Below are positions 15,354-25,141 of a stretch of DNA of 46,576 nucleotides, one piece after another (position 1 is the first letter of the stretch; every line of letters starts with the position of its first letter). The DNA is from Serratia liquefaciens. Its GTDB lineage: Bacteria > Pseudomonadota > Gammaproteobacteria > Enterobacterales > Enterobacteriaceae. The notes beneath the pieces were generated by a model, which was given only the letters and a program-made list of their open reading frames with translations, had not been told where the DNA came from and ran no database searches. The translations under genes and the position numbers were made by a program. The DNA lies in assembly GCA_012719855.1 (NCBI GenBank), contig JAAXZN010000047.1, positions 1 to 46,576 of the forward strand. The letters run 5' to 3'.

Positions 15354-17041
15354 AGGCCATCAAGGCGCTGCTGGTCGGCACTCCAGAAGTGCCGACCAGG
15401 AGCAAAGCCTCATCACCTGCGGGGCCGGCGGGGTATTTTATGCCGCAGTCCGCCATGCAGCTGCTGAACATACCAGCCCGTAAACAGTGCCTGCAGCAGC
15501 TGTGGGAGAACAGTGCACTGCCAAAGGATTTGTACGAGCAGTTTTACCTGCAACCACTTCACAAGCTGGTCACGCTAATGCAGGTGTTGCCGGCAGCGCC
15601 GCAGGGTGAGTATGCCAGGGAAGGGGGGTTAGTTGATGTTACCCTGCAGACGACGACCTATGCGGTGCGTCTGGCGAAAGGGCACATGCTGCCACCAGGC
15701 GCACCGCCCGAAGAGCAATCAGCCCAGAATGTGCAGTGGAATGTCGTGGTGTTTTACGCTGCGCTTTGGCATTACCTGCCACTGTTGAGCCAGCTTCAGG
15801 GCGAGTTCCAAAGTGGCCGTGCCTGGTTACCTGGTCTGACGGTGCCGAGCGAACCCTACCGTTTTCGCCTCAGGGCGACTCCGTCAGCCCCGACATTGGC
15901 ATCAAGGCAAAGTGCAATGATTGCTGCACGGCTGTTGCCTGCAGAGGTCATCGATTGGCTATCAACATTGCCGGCGGCTACACATTCGTTGATGGCGATC
16001 GCTTCCCGACAACCCAGCGCATTATCTGTGATAGACGACATTATCCTGGACGCGGCCAAGCTGGCGCGCGGTGATAACTTGTCCGTATCGTCTTCGCCAG
16101 TACCCATCTCCGACACATTGACTGCAGCCTTACCGTCGGTGGCGCCGCCTACTGAAAATATTACCTCTTCAGTACCCGCAGTTGATTTGCAAAGTGCAGT
16201 CAGCAGCACCAATACACCGCTCGTTGAGGAGCCGTTGCCGGCAGAGACAGTAAATCAATCCGAAGAGACAGCGACGGCGGAATTACTGAGCTCTGCTCTG
16301 GATGCACCGGTCAACGATAAGCCTTTGGCTGAGATGGTCCTGGCGCCTGAAACGGTGGTCGGCGTTGAGGAGGATATGCAGGCCCTGTTGTCATTAATGG
16401 CGGTTGAGGTGTCTGCTCCGGTGAACCAGACAGAACAGGAGTTCGGGGACGCCCCTCACGAAGATGAAGGCCCTATGCCTGCCGATAGTCCTGTATTTAC
16501 TGCTGAGGTGACTCAGGTAGTTGAGGCTGCCGAAATAAACCAGGAGTCAGACGATATCGATAATATCGCTCCCGAAGAGGTATTTTCAACAACCGAAGTT
16601 TGCTCCCCTCAAACTATTGACCCTGTTCCCTCGCAATCACAAAAAGTGGGTATTGAAGGCGATGGAGCTACAACTCCTGGAGAGGCTTTTTGGGGGTGGT
16701 TAGCTGATGGACTCAACTCTAATGAGATCCCCACCAACTCCGTCGGCGCAAGGGTTCATCTTGTTTCCGGTTTTGTTTTTATCACTGTACCTGGAGTTTT
16801 TTATTTGTACCTGAAACAGGCTGGCCTGGAAGGTTCTCAACGAGAAGCCCTGCAGGAAGACTTTGAACGCCTGGAGAAACATCGCCGGGTTAAGGGTAAA
16901 CGATTTTATTTTGCACACCTGTATGAAACATCAGAACGCACAGGTGCTTTTAAACGAACCAAAGGTTACCTCGTTAAAGCAAGTTTGCTCTATCGGGGGA
17001 AAAAGCTGCCTGACGATAGTCCGGTATTGGTGATCCCTTGA
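15347..17041 (+). CDS. TraI_2/DUF1528 (MOBH-type) relaxase-like protein with degenerate HD site
   Basis: The 564-residue protein matches ICE TraI proteins of the MOBH class along its N-terminal domain (about 20-250) and at the C-terminal DUF1528 domain (about 440-560, FWGWLADGLNSNEIPTNS, then FYFAHLYET). A long acidic low-complexity linker joins them. In active members I recall HHH, DH and HD as metal ligands. Here the matching spots read GEY (in LPAAPQGEYAREGGL), DV and HY (in AALWHYLPL), so nearly all ligands are lost. It may still act as a structural transfer protein, or the element may have lost self-transfer. Confidence 0.75.
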   Translation: MLKAIKALLVGTPEVPTRSKASSPAGPAGYFMPQSAMQLLNIPARKQCLQQLWENSALPKDLYEQFYLQPLHKLVTLMQVLPAAPQGEYAREGGLVDVTLQTTTYAVRLAKGHMLPPGAPPEEQSAQNVQWNVVVFYAALWHYLPLLSQLQGEFQSGRAWLPGLTVPSEPYRFRLRATPSAPTLASRQSAMIAARLLPAEVIDWLSTLPAATHSLMAIASRQPSALSVIDDIILDAAKLARGDNLSVSSSPVPISDTLTAALPSVAPPTENITSSVPAVDLQSAVSSTNTPLVEEPLPAETVNQSEETATAELLSSALDAPVNDKPLAEMVLAPETVVGVEEDMQALLSLMAVEVSAPVNQTEQEFGDAPHEDEGPMPADSPVFTAEVTQVVEAAEINQESDDIDNIAPEEVFSTTEVCSPQTIDPVPSQSQKVGIEGDGATTPGEAFWGWLADGLNSNEIPTNSVGARVHLVSGFVFITVPGVFYLYLKQAGLEGSQREALQEDFERLEKHRRVKGKRFYFAHLYETSERTGAFKRTKGYLVKASLLYRGKKLPDDSPVLVIP

Positions 17042-17108
17042 TAGGGATTAATCATGTCTTGTGATCACAGAATGTTCGCAAGGCTTCTATTTAAACAGGG
17101 GGGATATC

Positions 17109-18122
17109 ATGCATAAATCGCGTGTTATGGATTGGGATACTTTGCTCGAAGAGTATTTTTTCTCGAAGGCGTTACGGCCTGAAACTGAAAAGAGCTATCG
17201 TAGAGTGGTTGCTGTTTTCAGGAAATTTATTGGGTATGACACGTTACCGGAAGAAGTCACAAACCGAGAACTGATTTTATGGCGTAGAGATATGCTGGGT
17301 AGGGGGTTAACAACCAGTACATGGAATAATAAAGCTCGGCACTTACGTGCTATTTACAATCAGGGAATAAAGAAAAAATGGCTCAATTTAGAGGAAAATC
17401 CGCTGAATGAAACGCAAGTGCCACCGGGAAGCAAGCGAAAAAAAATACTGAACCGTGACCAACTGGTAAAAGTGAATCTGGTGTTAGAACAATTTGAAGA
17501 GCGAGAAAAATTACGGGTGGGTAAATGCCGTCCCTGCGCGCTGTTTCCTGTGTGGTATTGGCGGACCGTCATCGATGTGTTGCGTTCGACTGGGATGCGG
17601 CAAAATCAGTTATTACATATACGGCTCATGGATGTAGACCTGGAGACTAACTCGATGTTGCTGTGTAAAGAAGGCAGTAAAACACATCGCGAGTGGCTAG
17701 TTCCTATTGTGAGCTTTGCCCGGGAAAGGATGCGAATACTTGTTGACCGTGCTATAGCGCAAGGGGCGGAACCAGCTGATTATCTATTTGATGTAGAGCG
17801 ATTCTTGAATCCATTAGGTGAAGTTGACTCAGAGCCGGCAATCCAACCTGTTCGCTCATTCTTCACCAGGCTAACGAAAGAATGCGGTTTTAAGGTGAGT
17901 CCACATCGGTTCAGACACACTCTGGCGACCGAGATGATGAAGTCACCGGACCGAAATTTGGCCATGGTTAAAGGTTTGCTGGGGCATCGAAGTGTCAGTA
18001 CAACTATGGAATATGTCGAACTGGATTTGAAGATCACCGGTCAAGCGTTAGAAGATGAATTATCACTGTATATGGACGTAATACCAATGCGTGAGGAAGA
18101 GATCAGGCTAGCCTTGACATAA
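17109..18122 (+). CDS. Tyrosine integrase of the element
   Basis: The 337-residue protein is a XerD/phage-type recombinase: a SAM-like N-terminal domain (WDTLLEEYFFSKALRPETEK onward) and a catalytic domain with Arg in RSTGMRQNQLLHI, Lys in KEGSKTHREW, His-x-x-Arg in PHRFRHTL, His in LLGHRS and the nucleophile Tyr in TTMEYVEL. The ATG at 17109 has GGGGG ten bases upstream, preferred to a GTG at 17061. It ends 200 bp from tRNA-Phe, the expected position of an integrase that uses the 3' end of that tRNA as attachment site. Confidence 0.9.
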   Translation: MHKSRVMDWDTLLEEYFFSKALRPETEKSYRRVVAVFRKFIGYDTLPEEVTNRELILWRRDMLGRGLTTSTWNNKARHLRAIYNQGIKKKWLNLEENPLNETQVPPGSKRKKILNRDQLVKVNLVLEQFEEREKLRVGKCRPCALFPVWYWRTVIDVLRSTGMRQNQLLHIRLMDVDLETNSMLLCKEGSKTHREWLVPIVSFARERMRILVDRAIAQGAEPADYLFDVERFLNPLGEVDSEPAIQPVRSFFTRLTKECGFKVSPHRFRHTLATEMMKSPDRNLAMVKGLLGHRSVSTTMEYVELDLKITGQALEDELSLYMDVIPMREEEIRLALT

Positions 18123-18156
18123 CTTTAACAAGCTGTAAAAATCAACAGTGATCGAG

Positions 18157-18193
18157 AAAAGGACGCCTGTGCGACCACACAGGCATCCTTTTT
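18157..18193 (+). terminator. Terminator after the integrase gene
   Basis: AAAAGGA-GCCTGTG pairs with CACAGGC-TCCTTTTT with one mismatch around a short loop and ends in a T run. Confidence 0.85.
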
Positions 18194-18320
18194 AAGAGGA
18201 ACCTAGTTATTAACATCGAGTGTGCAAATTCGAAAAACACTGCGATATCAACTTGCTAGTTCCTTTGTTCCGCCCGTTAAAGGGGTTACCTCTAACCAGC
18301 GTGCTTTCATGCAGAATTAG

Positions 18321-18366
18321 TGGTGCCCGGACTCGGAATCGAACCAAGGACACGGGGATTTTCAAT
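18321..18366. other. Predicted attachment site (attR side) in the 3' half of tRNA-Phe
   Basis: Tyrosine integrases of this kind use the 3' part of the tRNA as crossover core. The exact core cannot be set without the other attachment site, which should repeat part of this sequence beyond the left edge of the window. Confidence 0.45.
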
Positions 18367-18396
18367 CCCCTGCTCTACCGACTGAGCTATCCGGGC
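18321..18396 (-). tRNA. tRNA-Phe (anticodon GAA)
   Basis: The 76-nt gene on the minus strand reads as the standard enterobacterial tRNA-Phe: acceptor GCCCGGA/TCCGGGC, anticodon GAA in the loop TTGAAAA, and encoded CCA at the 18321 end. Its 3' end faces the integrase, so it is the element's integration target; integration at tRNA 3' ends rebuilds an intact tRNA, as seen here. Overlapping short frames are not genes. Confidence 0.97.
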
Positions 18397-18739
18397 AACG
18401 GGGCGCATTTAACCCTATTGGCCGGATATCGTCAATCGCTTTCTGTCACAAAGCCGATCGGTTGCTCTATTTTCATGCAGTGACGATCGAGGCCTGCGGC
18501 GTTTTGGGGCATCAACACCCGGTAAGTATGCAAAAAATACGTGTATTTATACCGTTTTGATTTTTCTGTATTTTATTTTTATTCTTTTTATAACAACATG
18601 TTACGCTGGTGTGTTCAAGTGGGTGATTAGCATAATAGTTACTTGAACCTCATAAAAAAACATGCAATCATTGTGCAAATTTTAGCACTTTACGTCCCCT
18701 AACGGCGTTTCCGCTCATTTAAGTCAGAGGGTTGCAGGC
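18397..18739. other. Gene-free spacer between tRNA-Phe and the speC leader
   Basis: No coding frame or clear promoter is called with confidence. An AT-rich part (18520-18660) includes a TAGCATAATAG word that could be a -10 region for speC. Confidence 0.4.
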
Positions 18740-18856
18740 ATGACTGGTATGGTTCCTCAAGCGCCACTGCGCACCAGACATCTGATGATGCCGCTACTCC
18801 GCCGCTATCTTTCCCGAACGCCGTCCTCCAGAAACGCCCAGCCCAGCATGCGGTAA
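18740..18856 (+). CDS. Candidate arginine-rich leader peptide upstream of speC
   Basis: An ATG with GCAGG just upstream opens a 38-codon frame (MTGMVPQAPLRTRH... ending PSMR) with eight arginines and ending 244 bp before speC. A small hairpin (18894-18907) lies between them. In enterobacteria ornithine decarboxylase speF is controlled by the arginine-rich leader SpeFL that arrests the ribosome in response to ornithine. This frame does not clearly share its sequence, so the link is by analogy only. Confidence 0.35.
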   Translation: MTGMVPQAPLRTRHLMMPLLRRYLSRTPSSRNAQPSMR

Positions 18857-19100
18857 GGCAACTTCATGCTCGCTGTTAGGCATTATTAAAAATAGAGCTG
18901 CGGCTCTGATTTTACTGATGTCTATTGGACGCTGCCGATACCAGTTCCCGATAGTACCCTGATAATCTTAAGATCATCAGCCGGTCACGCATGCGCTCTA
19001 TGCTGCCACCCCGGACATCAATTTGCCGGGATAACCTTTGTTATCTCATCACCGTGCCTTGTGGCACACCCTCATCCTTAACCGTTTGAGAGTTAGCACT

Positions 19101-21263
19101 ATGAAAGAATTGAAAATAGCCACCAGTGCCAGCCTGGTCGCCGCCATTGAAACGCTGCGCCAGATTGTTCGCGTCGAGCAGACGGATTATACCGACGTTG
19201 CGGCGTTGGTGGTGTCGGTTGATGACGTCAATGCCGGTATCCTGGCGCAGCTTAAAGCCACCGGTTTTGAGATCCCGACCTTTGTGGCGGTGGCCGGTGA
19301 CGAGCATCTCTCCCCGGACTGCCTGCCGTTTATCAGCGGCGTTTTTGCGCTGGACGGCGCCAGCAAGGCGTTTTATATGGCGCAGTTGGAAGCCGCGGCG
19401 GATGCTTACGAGCAGGCGCTGTTGCCGCCGTTTTTCAAAACCTTGAAAACCTATGTGGAAATGGAGAACTCGACCTTTGCCTGTCCGGGGCATCAGGGCG
19501 GGGAATTTTTCCGCAAGCACCCGGCGGGCCGTAAGTTTTTCGAGTTTTACGGTGAAACGCTTTTTCGTTCCGACATGTGCAACGCCGACGTCATACTGGG
19601 CGATTTGCTGATCCACGAAGGTTCGGCCAAGGACGCTCAAAAGCATGCGGCACGGGTGTTCAACGCCGATAAAACCTATTTTGTGCTCAACGGCACCTCG
19701 GCCGCCAACAAGGTGGTCACCAACGCGCTGTTGACCCGTGGCGATCTGGTACTGTTCGACCGTAACAACCATAAGTCCAACCACCATGGTGCGTTGATCC
19801 AGGCTGGTGCGACGCCGGTGTATCTGGAAACCGCGCGCAATCCCTTTGGCTTTATCGGCGGAATAGATTCCCGCTGCTTTGACGAGCGTTATCTGCGCGA
19901 ACAAATTCGTCAGGTAGCGCCGGAGAAAGCCGAGGCAGCGCGTCCTTTCCGCCTGGCAATCATTCAGCTCGGCACCTACGACGGCACTATTTATAATGCG
20001 CGTCAGGTGATCGACACCATCGGTCACCTGTGCGACTACATCCTGTTTGACTCGGCATGGGTGGGTTACGAAGGGTTTATCCCGATGCTGAAAGAGTGTT
20101 CACCGCTGCTGTTGGAGCTGGATGAGCTTGACCCGGGCATCTTTGTTACCCAGTCGGTGCACAAGCAGCAGGCCGGTTTCTCGCAAACCTCGCAGATCCA
20201 CAAGAAAGACGACCATATCAAGGGCCAGAAGCGCCACTGCAACCACAAGCACCTGAACAACGCTTTCATGCTGCACGCCTCTACCAGCCCGTTCTATCCG
20301 CTGTTTGCGGCGCTGGATGTCAATGCCAAGATGCATGCCGGGGCCGCCGGTCGCCGCATGTGGATGGACTGCGTGAAGCTTGGCATCGAGACGCGCAAGC
20401 AACTGCTGGAACGTTGTTCGCAGCTCAGGCCGTTCGTGCCGCTGCAGGTTGCGGGCAAAAACTGGCAGGATCACGACACCGATTTGATCGCCAACGATGC
20501 CCGTTTCTTCAACTTTGTGCCGGATGAGAAATGGCACGGTTTCGAAGGTTATGCGCAGGACCAGTATTTGGTCGATCCGTGCAAGCTGCTGCTGACCACG
20601 CCGGGTATTGATGCCGCCACCGGCCAGTACACCGAGTTTGGCGTGCCGGCCACCATTCTGGCCAACTTCCTGCGCGAAAACGGCATCGTGCCGGAGAAAT
20701 GCGATCTTAACTCGATCCTGTTCCTGCTGACCCCGGCGGAAAACCCGGCCAAGATGGAACAGCTGGTGGATATGCTGGTGCAGTTCGAACGTTACGTGGA
20801 AGAGGACGCGCCGTTGAGCCTGGTGCTGCCAACGGTGTATCGCAAGAACGAGCAGCGTTATCGCGGCTATACCCTTCGCCAGCTGTGCCAGGAAATGCAC
20901 GATTTGTACGTCAGCTTCGACGTTAAACAGCTGCAGAAAGAGATGTTCCGTCAGCGTCATTTCCCGCAGGTGATGATGAATCCGCAGGACGCCAACGTGG
21001 AGTTTATTCGCGACAACGTCGAACTGGTGCCGATCGGGCAGGCCGAAGGGCGCATTGCGGCAGAGGGCGCGTTACCTTACCCACCGGGCGTGCTGTGCGT
21101 GGTGCCGGGTGAAGTCTGGGGCGGGGCGGTACAACGTTATTTCCTGGCGCTGGAAGAGGGCATCAACCGGCTGCCGGGCTTCTCACCGGAGCTGCAGGGC
21201 GTGTATATCGAGAAAAAAGATCACGGCTGGAAACGCATTTTCGGCTATATGATCAAGCAATAG
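19101..21263 (+). CDS. speC: Ornithine decarboxylase (constitutive type)
   Basis: The 720-residue PLP enzyme converts ornithine to putrescine. It has the group III decarboxylase layout: an N-terminal receiver-like wing domain (1-110), the ENSTFACPGHQGGEF segment, the PLP-binding lysine in SVHKQQAGFSQTSQ, and a C-terminal domain with PGVLCVVPGE. Length and the location beside tRNA-Phe and mltC match E. coli speC rather than inducible speF, which sits with potE. The ATG at 19101 has GAGAG upstream; an in-frame upstream start at 19038 has no support. Confidence 0.95.
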   Translation: MKELKIATSASLVAAIETLRQIVRVEQTDYTDVAALVVSVDDVNAGILAQLKATGFEIPTFVAVAGDEHLSPDCLPFISGVFALDGASKAFYMAQLEAAADAYEQALLPPFFKTLKTYVEMENSTFACPGHQGGEFFRKHPAGRKFFEFYGETLFRSDMCNADVILGDLLIHEGSAKDAQKHAARVFNADKTYFVLNGTSAANKVVTNALLTRGDLVLFDRNNHKSNHHGALIQAGATPVYLETARNPFGFIGGIDSRCFDERYLREQIRQVAPEKAEAARPFRLAIIQLGTYDGTIYNARQVIDTIGHLCDYILFDSAWVGYEGFIPMLKECSPLLLELDELDPGIFVTQSVHKQQAGFSQTSQIHKKDDHIKGQKRHCNHKHLNNAFMLHASTSPFYPLFAALDVNAKMHAGAAGRRMWMDCVKLGIETRKQLLERCSQLRPFVPLQVAGKNWQDHDTDLIANDARFFNFVPDEKWHGFEGYAQDQYLVDPCKLLLTTPGIDAATGQYTEFGVPATILANFLRENGIVPEKCDLNSILFLLTPAENPAKMEQLVDMLVQFERYVEEDAPLSLVLPTVYRKNEQRYRGYTLRQLCQEMHDLYVSFDVKQLQKEMFRQRHFPQVMMNPQDANVEFIRDNVELVPIGQAEGRIAAEGALPYPPGVLCVVPGEVWGGAVQRYFLALEEGINRLPGFSPELQGVYIEKKDHGWKRIFGYMIKQ

Positions 21264-21268
21264 AAAGT

Positions 21269-21302
21269 AAGGGCCGGTTTGTACCTTGCACCGGCCCTTT
21301 TC
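21269..21302 (+). terminator. Terminator of speC
   Basis: A ten-pair stem built on GGGCCGGT/ACCGGCCC (21271-21278 with 21290-21297) ends in TTTT. It may also serve the convergent mltC. Confidence 0.9.
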
Positions 21303-21322
21303 ATTGATAACGTCACCGCAAA

Positions 21323-22399
21323 TTATCTTCTGCGGTAACTCTTCTGGGCGTTGTTCACCTTCACCAGGTAACGGCGAGATTCGCCGGCCGGATGCTTGGT
21401 GGTCAGCGTCTGATAGACGTCGCCCGGCTGCATGCCGTTGATGATGCTCACCGCACGGGTCCTGTCGCTCGAGAACACGCGCAGCACGCTGCCGGCGCCA
21501 CCGTTATAGGCGGTGATAACCGCGTAGCGGCGTGAGGTAGGGTTTTGAATCCCGCCCAAATAGTTGTTCTGCAAAATGGCCAGATAAGCCGTACCGGTAT
21601 CGATGTTGTTTTCCGGATCGAACAGGTAACTGCGGCTTGGTTTGCCCCATTTCCCACGCATCTGGAACACGTCCTTACCGGCGGTGTGCTGCACCACCTG
21701 CATCAGGCCCAACGCATCTGAACCGCTCACCGCATAGGGGTTAAAGCTCGATTCGGTCTGCATGATCGCCAGGATCAGCGACTCTTCCACGCCGTATTTT
21801 TCCGACGCCTTGCGCACCATCGGCAGGTATTTGTGGGCACGTTTGTCCAGGTGGTTTGGCACCAGCTGAATAGTGACCGAGTAAATCACGTGCAGGCCGG
21901 AGGTGCGTTTTTGCAGCTTGGTCTGCAACAGATAGTCGGCAAAGTGCGCCGCTCGCCATTCCCAACGGATAGGGGCGCCTTTGTTATCCAGTACCTGGCC
22001 GTAGAGGAACGGCTCTTTACTGATCTGGATATCGTTGACGTCGGAATAAAGATCGATGGAACCCGGATCGTCCCCCATCAGCAAGGTGCTGATAATCGCC
22101 TGGCGCAGATGTGCGGAGGGATCGGTGGTGGCGATGGTTTCAATAGTGATGGCACCAGAATCAAAGTTGATGTGGCTACGGGTTTGATACTGGTCGGTGT
22201 ATTTAACGTAATCTTTCGGCCCGGCGATCAGAACTTCGTTCAGACCCCAGATATTCTCGATGTTGTGGGCGAACTGACCCATCAGGATTTCGAAGCCGTT
22301 GGTGTCTTTGACCCAGGCTTCGTTGACTTCGGTGCTTTTTTTGCCGGAACAGGAAATCAGCAGGGGCGCTATCACTAGCAAAGCTAAAATTTTCTTCAT
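21323..22399 (-). CDS. mltC: Membrane-bound lytic murein transglycosylase C
   Basis: The 358-residue lipoprotein cleaves peptidoglycan strands to 1,6-anhydro products in the outer membrane. It has a lipobox (LLISC, Cys17), an N-terminal MltC-specific domain (to about 190), and an SLT domain with the catalytic glutamate in [13 protein letters not shown] and the GLMQV and AYNGGAG motifs. It follows yggX after a 54-bp gap in the same leftward run, as in E. coli. Confidence 0.95.
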   Translation of the reverse strand: MKKILALLVIAPLLISCSGKKSTEVNEAWVKDTNGFEILMGQFAHNIENIWGLNEVLIAGPKDYVKYTDQYQTRSHINFDSGAITIETIATTDPSAHLRQAIISTLLMGDDPGSIDLYSDVNDIQISKEPFLYGQVLDNKGAPIRWEWRAAHFADYLLQTKLQKRTSGLHVIYSVTIQLVPNHLDKRAHKYLPMVRKASEKYGVEESLILAIMQTESSFNPYAVSGSDALGLMQVVQHTAGKDVFQMRGKWGKPSRSYLFDPENNIDTGTAYLAILQNNYLGGIQNPTSRRYAVITAYNGGAGSVLRVFSSDRTRAVSIINGMQPGDVYQTLTTKHPAGESRRYLVKVNNAQKSYRRR

Positions 22400-22453
22400 C
22401 TGAAAGCCGTATACGAGAAGTATTGGAAGGGCCAGCGCCTGGCCCCAACAGCA

Positions 22454-22726
22454 TTATTCGCTTGGTGGCGTATAGCCTTCGATATGGACGTCATGCCCTT
22501 CGAACAGGAATTTGATCATTTCCGCTTCCAGCAATTTGCGGTCGTCGACGTTCATCATGTTCAGTTTTTTCTCGTTGATCAGCATGGTTTGTTTTTTCAT
22601 CCATTCTGCCCAGGCTTCTTTCGAGATCTCGTTATAGATGCGTTTGCCGACTTCCCCTGGATAAAGCTGGAAGTCCTGCCCTTCGGCGTCACGCTGCAGG
22701 AAGGTACAAAAAATGGTTCTGCTCAT
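22454..22726 (-). CDS. yggX: Probable Fe(2+)-trafficking protein YggX
   Basis: The 90-residue protein has the conserved Cys7 in [16 protein letters not shown] and the family-wide [12 protein letters not shown] and [15 protein letters not shown] blocks. The family protects iron-sulfur clusters against oxidation. Its ATG overlaps the stop of mutY, an [4Fe-4S] DNA glycosylase gene, as in E. coli, where the two are co-transcribed. Confidence 0.95.
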   Translation of the reverse strand: MSRTIFCTFLQRDAEGQDFQLYPGEVGKRIYNEISKEAWAEWMKKQTMLINEKKLNMMNVDDRKLLEAEMIKFLFEGHDVHIEGYTPPSE

Positions 22727-23820
22727 GCTAATTCCTCATCAATGGCGCTATCGCCAAATAAACCCTGTTGGCGCGGGGACTGTTTTGCCAACTGTTGCAA
22801 CAGGCGGTCAACCGGCGCGGCCAGCCCGACCGATGGCGGCTGCGCTAAGTTATACCAGAGACCGGCGCCCTCATCCATGCTGCTGCCTGTAGCGTCCATT
22901 TCCAGCCATATTGGCACGATATCGAGATGGAAATGACTGAAAGTATGACGAAATGCGGTCAGTTGCTCACGGCGATTGTTTTTCAGACCGCGCTGTTGCA
23001 GCCAGAGTTCCATCTCTTCACGTTCGCTGAACTGCGGGAAGCAGAACAGCCCCCCCCACAGACCGACGGCGGGGCGTTGTTCCAGCCAGGCTCGTTCGCC
23101 GTGCTGCAGCAATAAGAAGTAGGCGGTTTTTTCCGGCAGGGTCTGCTTGGGCTTTTTACCGGGGTATTTTGCCCAACTGTGGTGGGCATGGGCGATGCAG
23201 CCCAGGCTGAGCGGGCACAGTTCGCATTTCGGTTTGGAGCGGGTGCAGACCATCGCCCCCAGATCCATCATCGCCTGATTGAACTGGCCAACACCCTTGG
23301 CCGGAGTGACGTTTTCGCTGATTTCCCACAGTCGGTTTTCCACCTCTTTCTTGCCCGGCCAGCCTTCGACGGCATAGCAACGGGCCAGTACGCGTTTTAC
23401 GTTGCCATCGAGGATGGGGTAGTGTTGGCCGAGCGCCAGCGACAGCACTGCGCCTGCCGTTGAACGGCCAATACCGGGCAGGGCGTGGATTTCTTCAAAG
23501 GTTGTCGGGAACTCGCCGCCGTGCTGTGCGACAATAGCCTGCGCCGCCTTATGCAGATTGCGCGCACGGGCGTAGTAGCCCAGGCCGGTCCACAGGTGCA
23601 GCACTTCGTCCAGCGGCGCTTCAGCCAGCGCACGCACGTTGGGAAAACGTGCCATAAAGCGCTGGAAGTAAGGGATCACGGTGGCAACCTGAGTTTGTTG
23701 CAACATGACCTCAGAGAGCCATACTTGATAGGCGGTCTTATCAAGCTGCCACGGCAGGGTTTTACGGCCGTAACGCTGGTACCAGTCAAGCACCACCTGT
23801 GCGAACTGCTGTGCTTGCAT
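22723..23820 (-). CDS. mutY: Adenine DNA glycosylase
   Basis: The 365-residue enzyme removes adenine mispaired with 8-oxoguanine. It has the helix-hairpin-helix [17 protein letters not shown], the catalytic aspartate in [11 protein letters not shown], the C-x6-C-x2-C-x5-C cluster ligands in [17 protein letters not shown], and the C-terminal NUDIX-like domain with [10 protein letters not shown]. The ATG at 23820 gives MQAQQFAQ, matching E. coli MutY; in-frame upstream starts at 23823 or 23868 are less likely. Confidence 0.95.
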   Translation of the reverse strand: MQAQQFAQVVLDWYQRYGRKTLPWQLDKTAYQVWLSEVMLQQTQVATVIPYFQRFMARFPNVRALAEAPLDEVLHLWTGLGYYARARNLHKAAQAIVAQHGGEFPTTFEEIHALPGIGRSTAGAVLSLALGQHYPILDGNVKRVLARCYAVEGWPGKKEVENRLWEISENVTPAKGVGQFNQAMMDLGAMVCTRSKPKCELCPLSLGCIAHAHHSWAKYPGKKPKQTLPEKTAYFLLLQHGERAWLEQRPAVGLWGGLFCFPQFSEREEMELWLQQRGLKNNRREQLTAFRHTFSHFHLDIVPIWLEMDATGSSMDEGAGLWYNLAQPPSVGLAAPVDRLLQQLAKQSPRQQGLFGDSAIDEELA

Positions 23821-24000
23821 CATAAGCTGATTCGATATCCGGCAGAAAATGAAGCGCGATTGCAGCATAGAGTCATGATGCTGTAAACCGGAACTTTCCG
23901 ACGTCGCACGGCAGGTACATTAGATGAACACTTGCTAAACCAATGTATCTTTGCATAATGCGCGTTTCCCTAATTGGCAGCCAAACAGACAGAAAGCACT

Positions 24001-24720
24001 ATGATTAATGACGTCATCTCCCCGGAATTTGATGAGAACGGCCGCGCGATGCGCCGTATCCGCAGTTTTGTCCGCCGCCAGGGGCGGTTGACCAAAGGCC
24101 AGCAGCACGCGTTGGACAACTATTGGCCGGTGATGGGCGTGGAGTATCAGGCTGAACCTGTCGATATCGCCGCACTGTTCGGGCGCGACGCGCCGACCGT
24201 GCTGGAGATCGGTTTTGGTATGGGCGCCTCGCTGGTGACCATGGCGGGCAACAACCCGCAGCAGAACTTCTTGGGGATAGAAGTCCATTCGCCGGGCGTG
24301 GGCGCCTGCCTGGCCGACGCTACTGAAGCGGAACTGAACAACCTGCGCGTAATGTGTCACGACGCGGTTGAGGTGCTGGAAAATATGATCCCGGACGGTT
24401 CGCTGGACATGGTTCAGCTGTTTTTCCCCGATCCGTGGCACAAAGCGCGCCACAACAAACGCCGCATCGTACAGACGCCGTTTGTTGAACTGGTGCGTCG
24501 CAAACTGAAAGTCGGCGGCGTCTTCCACATGGCCACCGACTGGCAGCCTTATGCAGAACATATGTTAGAGGTTATGAACGGGATCGCAGGCTATCGCAAT
24601 CTTTCCAGCGATAATGATTATGTGCCGCGTCCGGATTCACGCCCACTGACAAAATTTGAATTACGCGGCCAGCGTCTGGGACATGGCGTTTGGGACTTGA
24701 TGTTTGAGAGGAAAGAATAA
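24001..24720 (+). CDS. trmB: tRNA (guanine-46-N7)-methyltransferase
   Basis: The 239-residue SAM enzyme makes m7G46 in the tRNA variable loop. It shows the SAM site [14 protein letters not shown] and the family signature [15 protein letters not shown]. The ATG at 24001 gives the same length as the E. coli protein; an in-frame TTG at 23974 is not needed. It is divergent from mutY and overlaps yggL by one base. Confidence 0.95.
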   Translation: MINDVISPEFDENGRAMRRIRSFVRRQGRLTKGQQHALDNYWPVMGVEYQAEPVDIAALFGRDAPTVLEIGFGMGASLVTMAGNNPQQNFLGIEVHSPGVGACLADATEAELNNLRVMCHDAVEVLENMIPDGSLDMVQLFFPDPWHKARHNKRRIVQTPFVELVRRKLKVGGVFHMATDWQPYAEHMLEVMNGIAGYRNLSSDNDYVPRPDSRPLTKFELRGQRLGHGVWDLMFERKE

Positions 24721-25046
24721 TGGCTAAGAACCGCAGTCGTCGTTTACGTAAAAAGTTACACATTGAAGAGTTTCAGGAGCTGGGCTTCTCCGTAGCATGG
24801 CGCTTTGCCGAAGGCACCGCGGTTGAAGATATCGACAGCACGCTGGACGCTTTTATCGACGAAGTGATTGAGCCGAACGGCATGGCTTTTGACGGTAGCG
24901 GCTACCTGCAGTGGGAAGGCCTGATCTGTCTGCAGACCATCGGTCACTGCACTGACGAGCAACGCGAACTGGTCAAAAAATGGCTGGAAGCGCGTAAACT
25001 GACCGACGTTAAGGTCAGCGATCTGTTCGATATCTGGTGGGACTGA
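24720..25046 (+). CDS. yggL: YggL family ribosome-associated protein (DUF469)
   Basis: The 108-residue protein has the DUF469 pattern KNRSRRLRKKLHIEEFQELGF and ends with VSDLFDIWWD. The family binds the 50S ribosome or affects assembly. The start codon shares a base with the trmB stop, giving translational coupling of two translation-related genes, followed by a clear terminator. Confidence 0.93.
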   Translation: MAKNRSRRLRKKLHIEEFQELGFSVAWRFAEGTAVEDIDSTLDAFIDEVIEPNGMAFDGSGYLQWEGLICLQTIGHCTDEQRELVKKWLEARKLTDVKVSDLFDIWWD

Positions 25047-25096
25047 TTTTCCTGCCTGATAAGCGCGGCCTGGCGTCGCGCTGAATCTATTGATTT

Positions 25097-25124
25097 AAGG
25101 TGCCTTTACGGCACCTTTATTTTG
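25097..25124 (+). terminator. Terminator of the trmB-yggL operon
   Basis: An eight-pair stem AAGGTGCC/GGCACCTT (25097-25104 with 25110-25117) is followed by TATTTT. Confidence 0.88.
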
Positions 25125-25141
25125 TCCGGAGTGTGACCGCG

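Larger units (their letters stand above)
1..18320. mobile_element. Right end of an integrative conjugative element/genomic island at tRNA-Phe (left end outside window)
   Basis: The stretch carries ICE-type backbone genes (YubB/DUF1281-like, N6 DNA methylase, UvrD-like helicase, TraI_2/DUF1528 relaxase-like protein, tyrosine integrase). It ends at the 3' end of a tRNA-Phe gene whose 3' terminus faces the integrase. To the right, the E. coli-like core order starting with speC resumes at once. The cargo is visibly richer in A and T than the core. The phe tRNA next to speC is a known island site in enterobacteria. No second copy of the tRNA 3' end was noticed in the window, so the other attachment site should lie to the left of position 1. 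Calling it an ICE rather than a non-mobile island is inference, because no type IV secretion genes are in view. Confidence 0.85.

Noticed and set aside
18220..18483. Plus-strand frame across tRNA-Phe
   Set aside because: It covers the antisense of a tRNA gene and shows the typical artefact word ARTRNRTKD.
20100..20960. Long minus-strand frame inside speC
   Set aside because: Shadow frame caused by GC-rich codon use of a strongly supported gene, with no ribosome site or family match.
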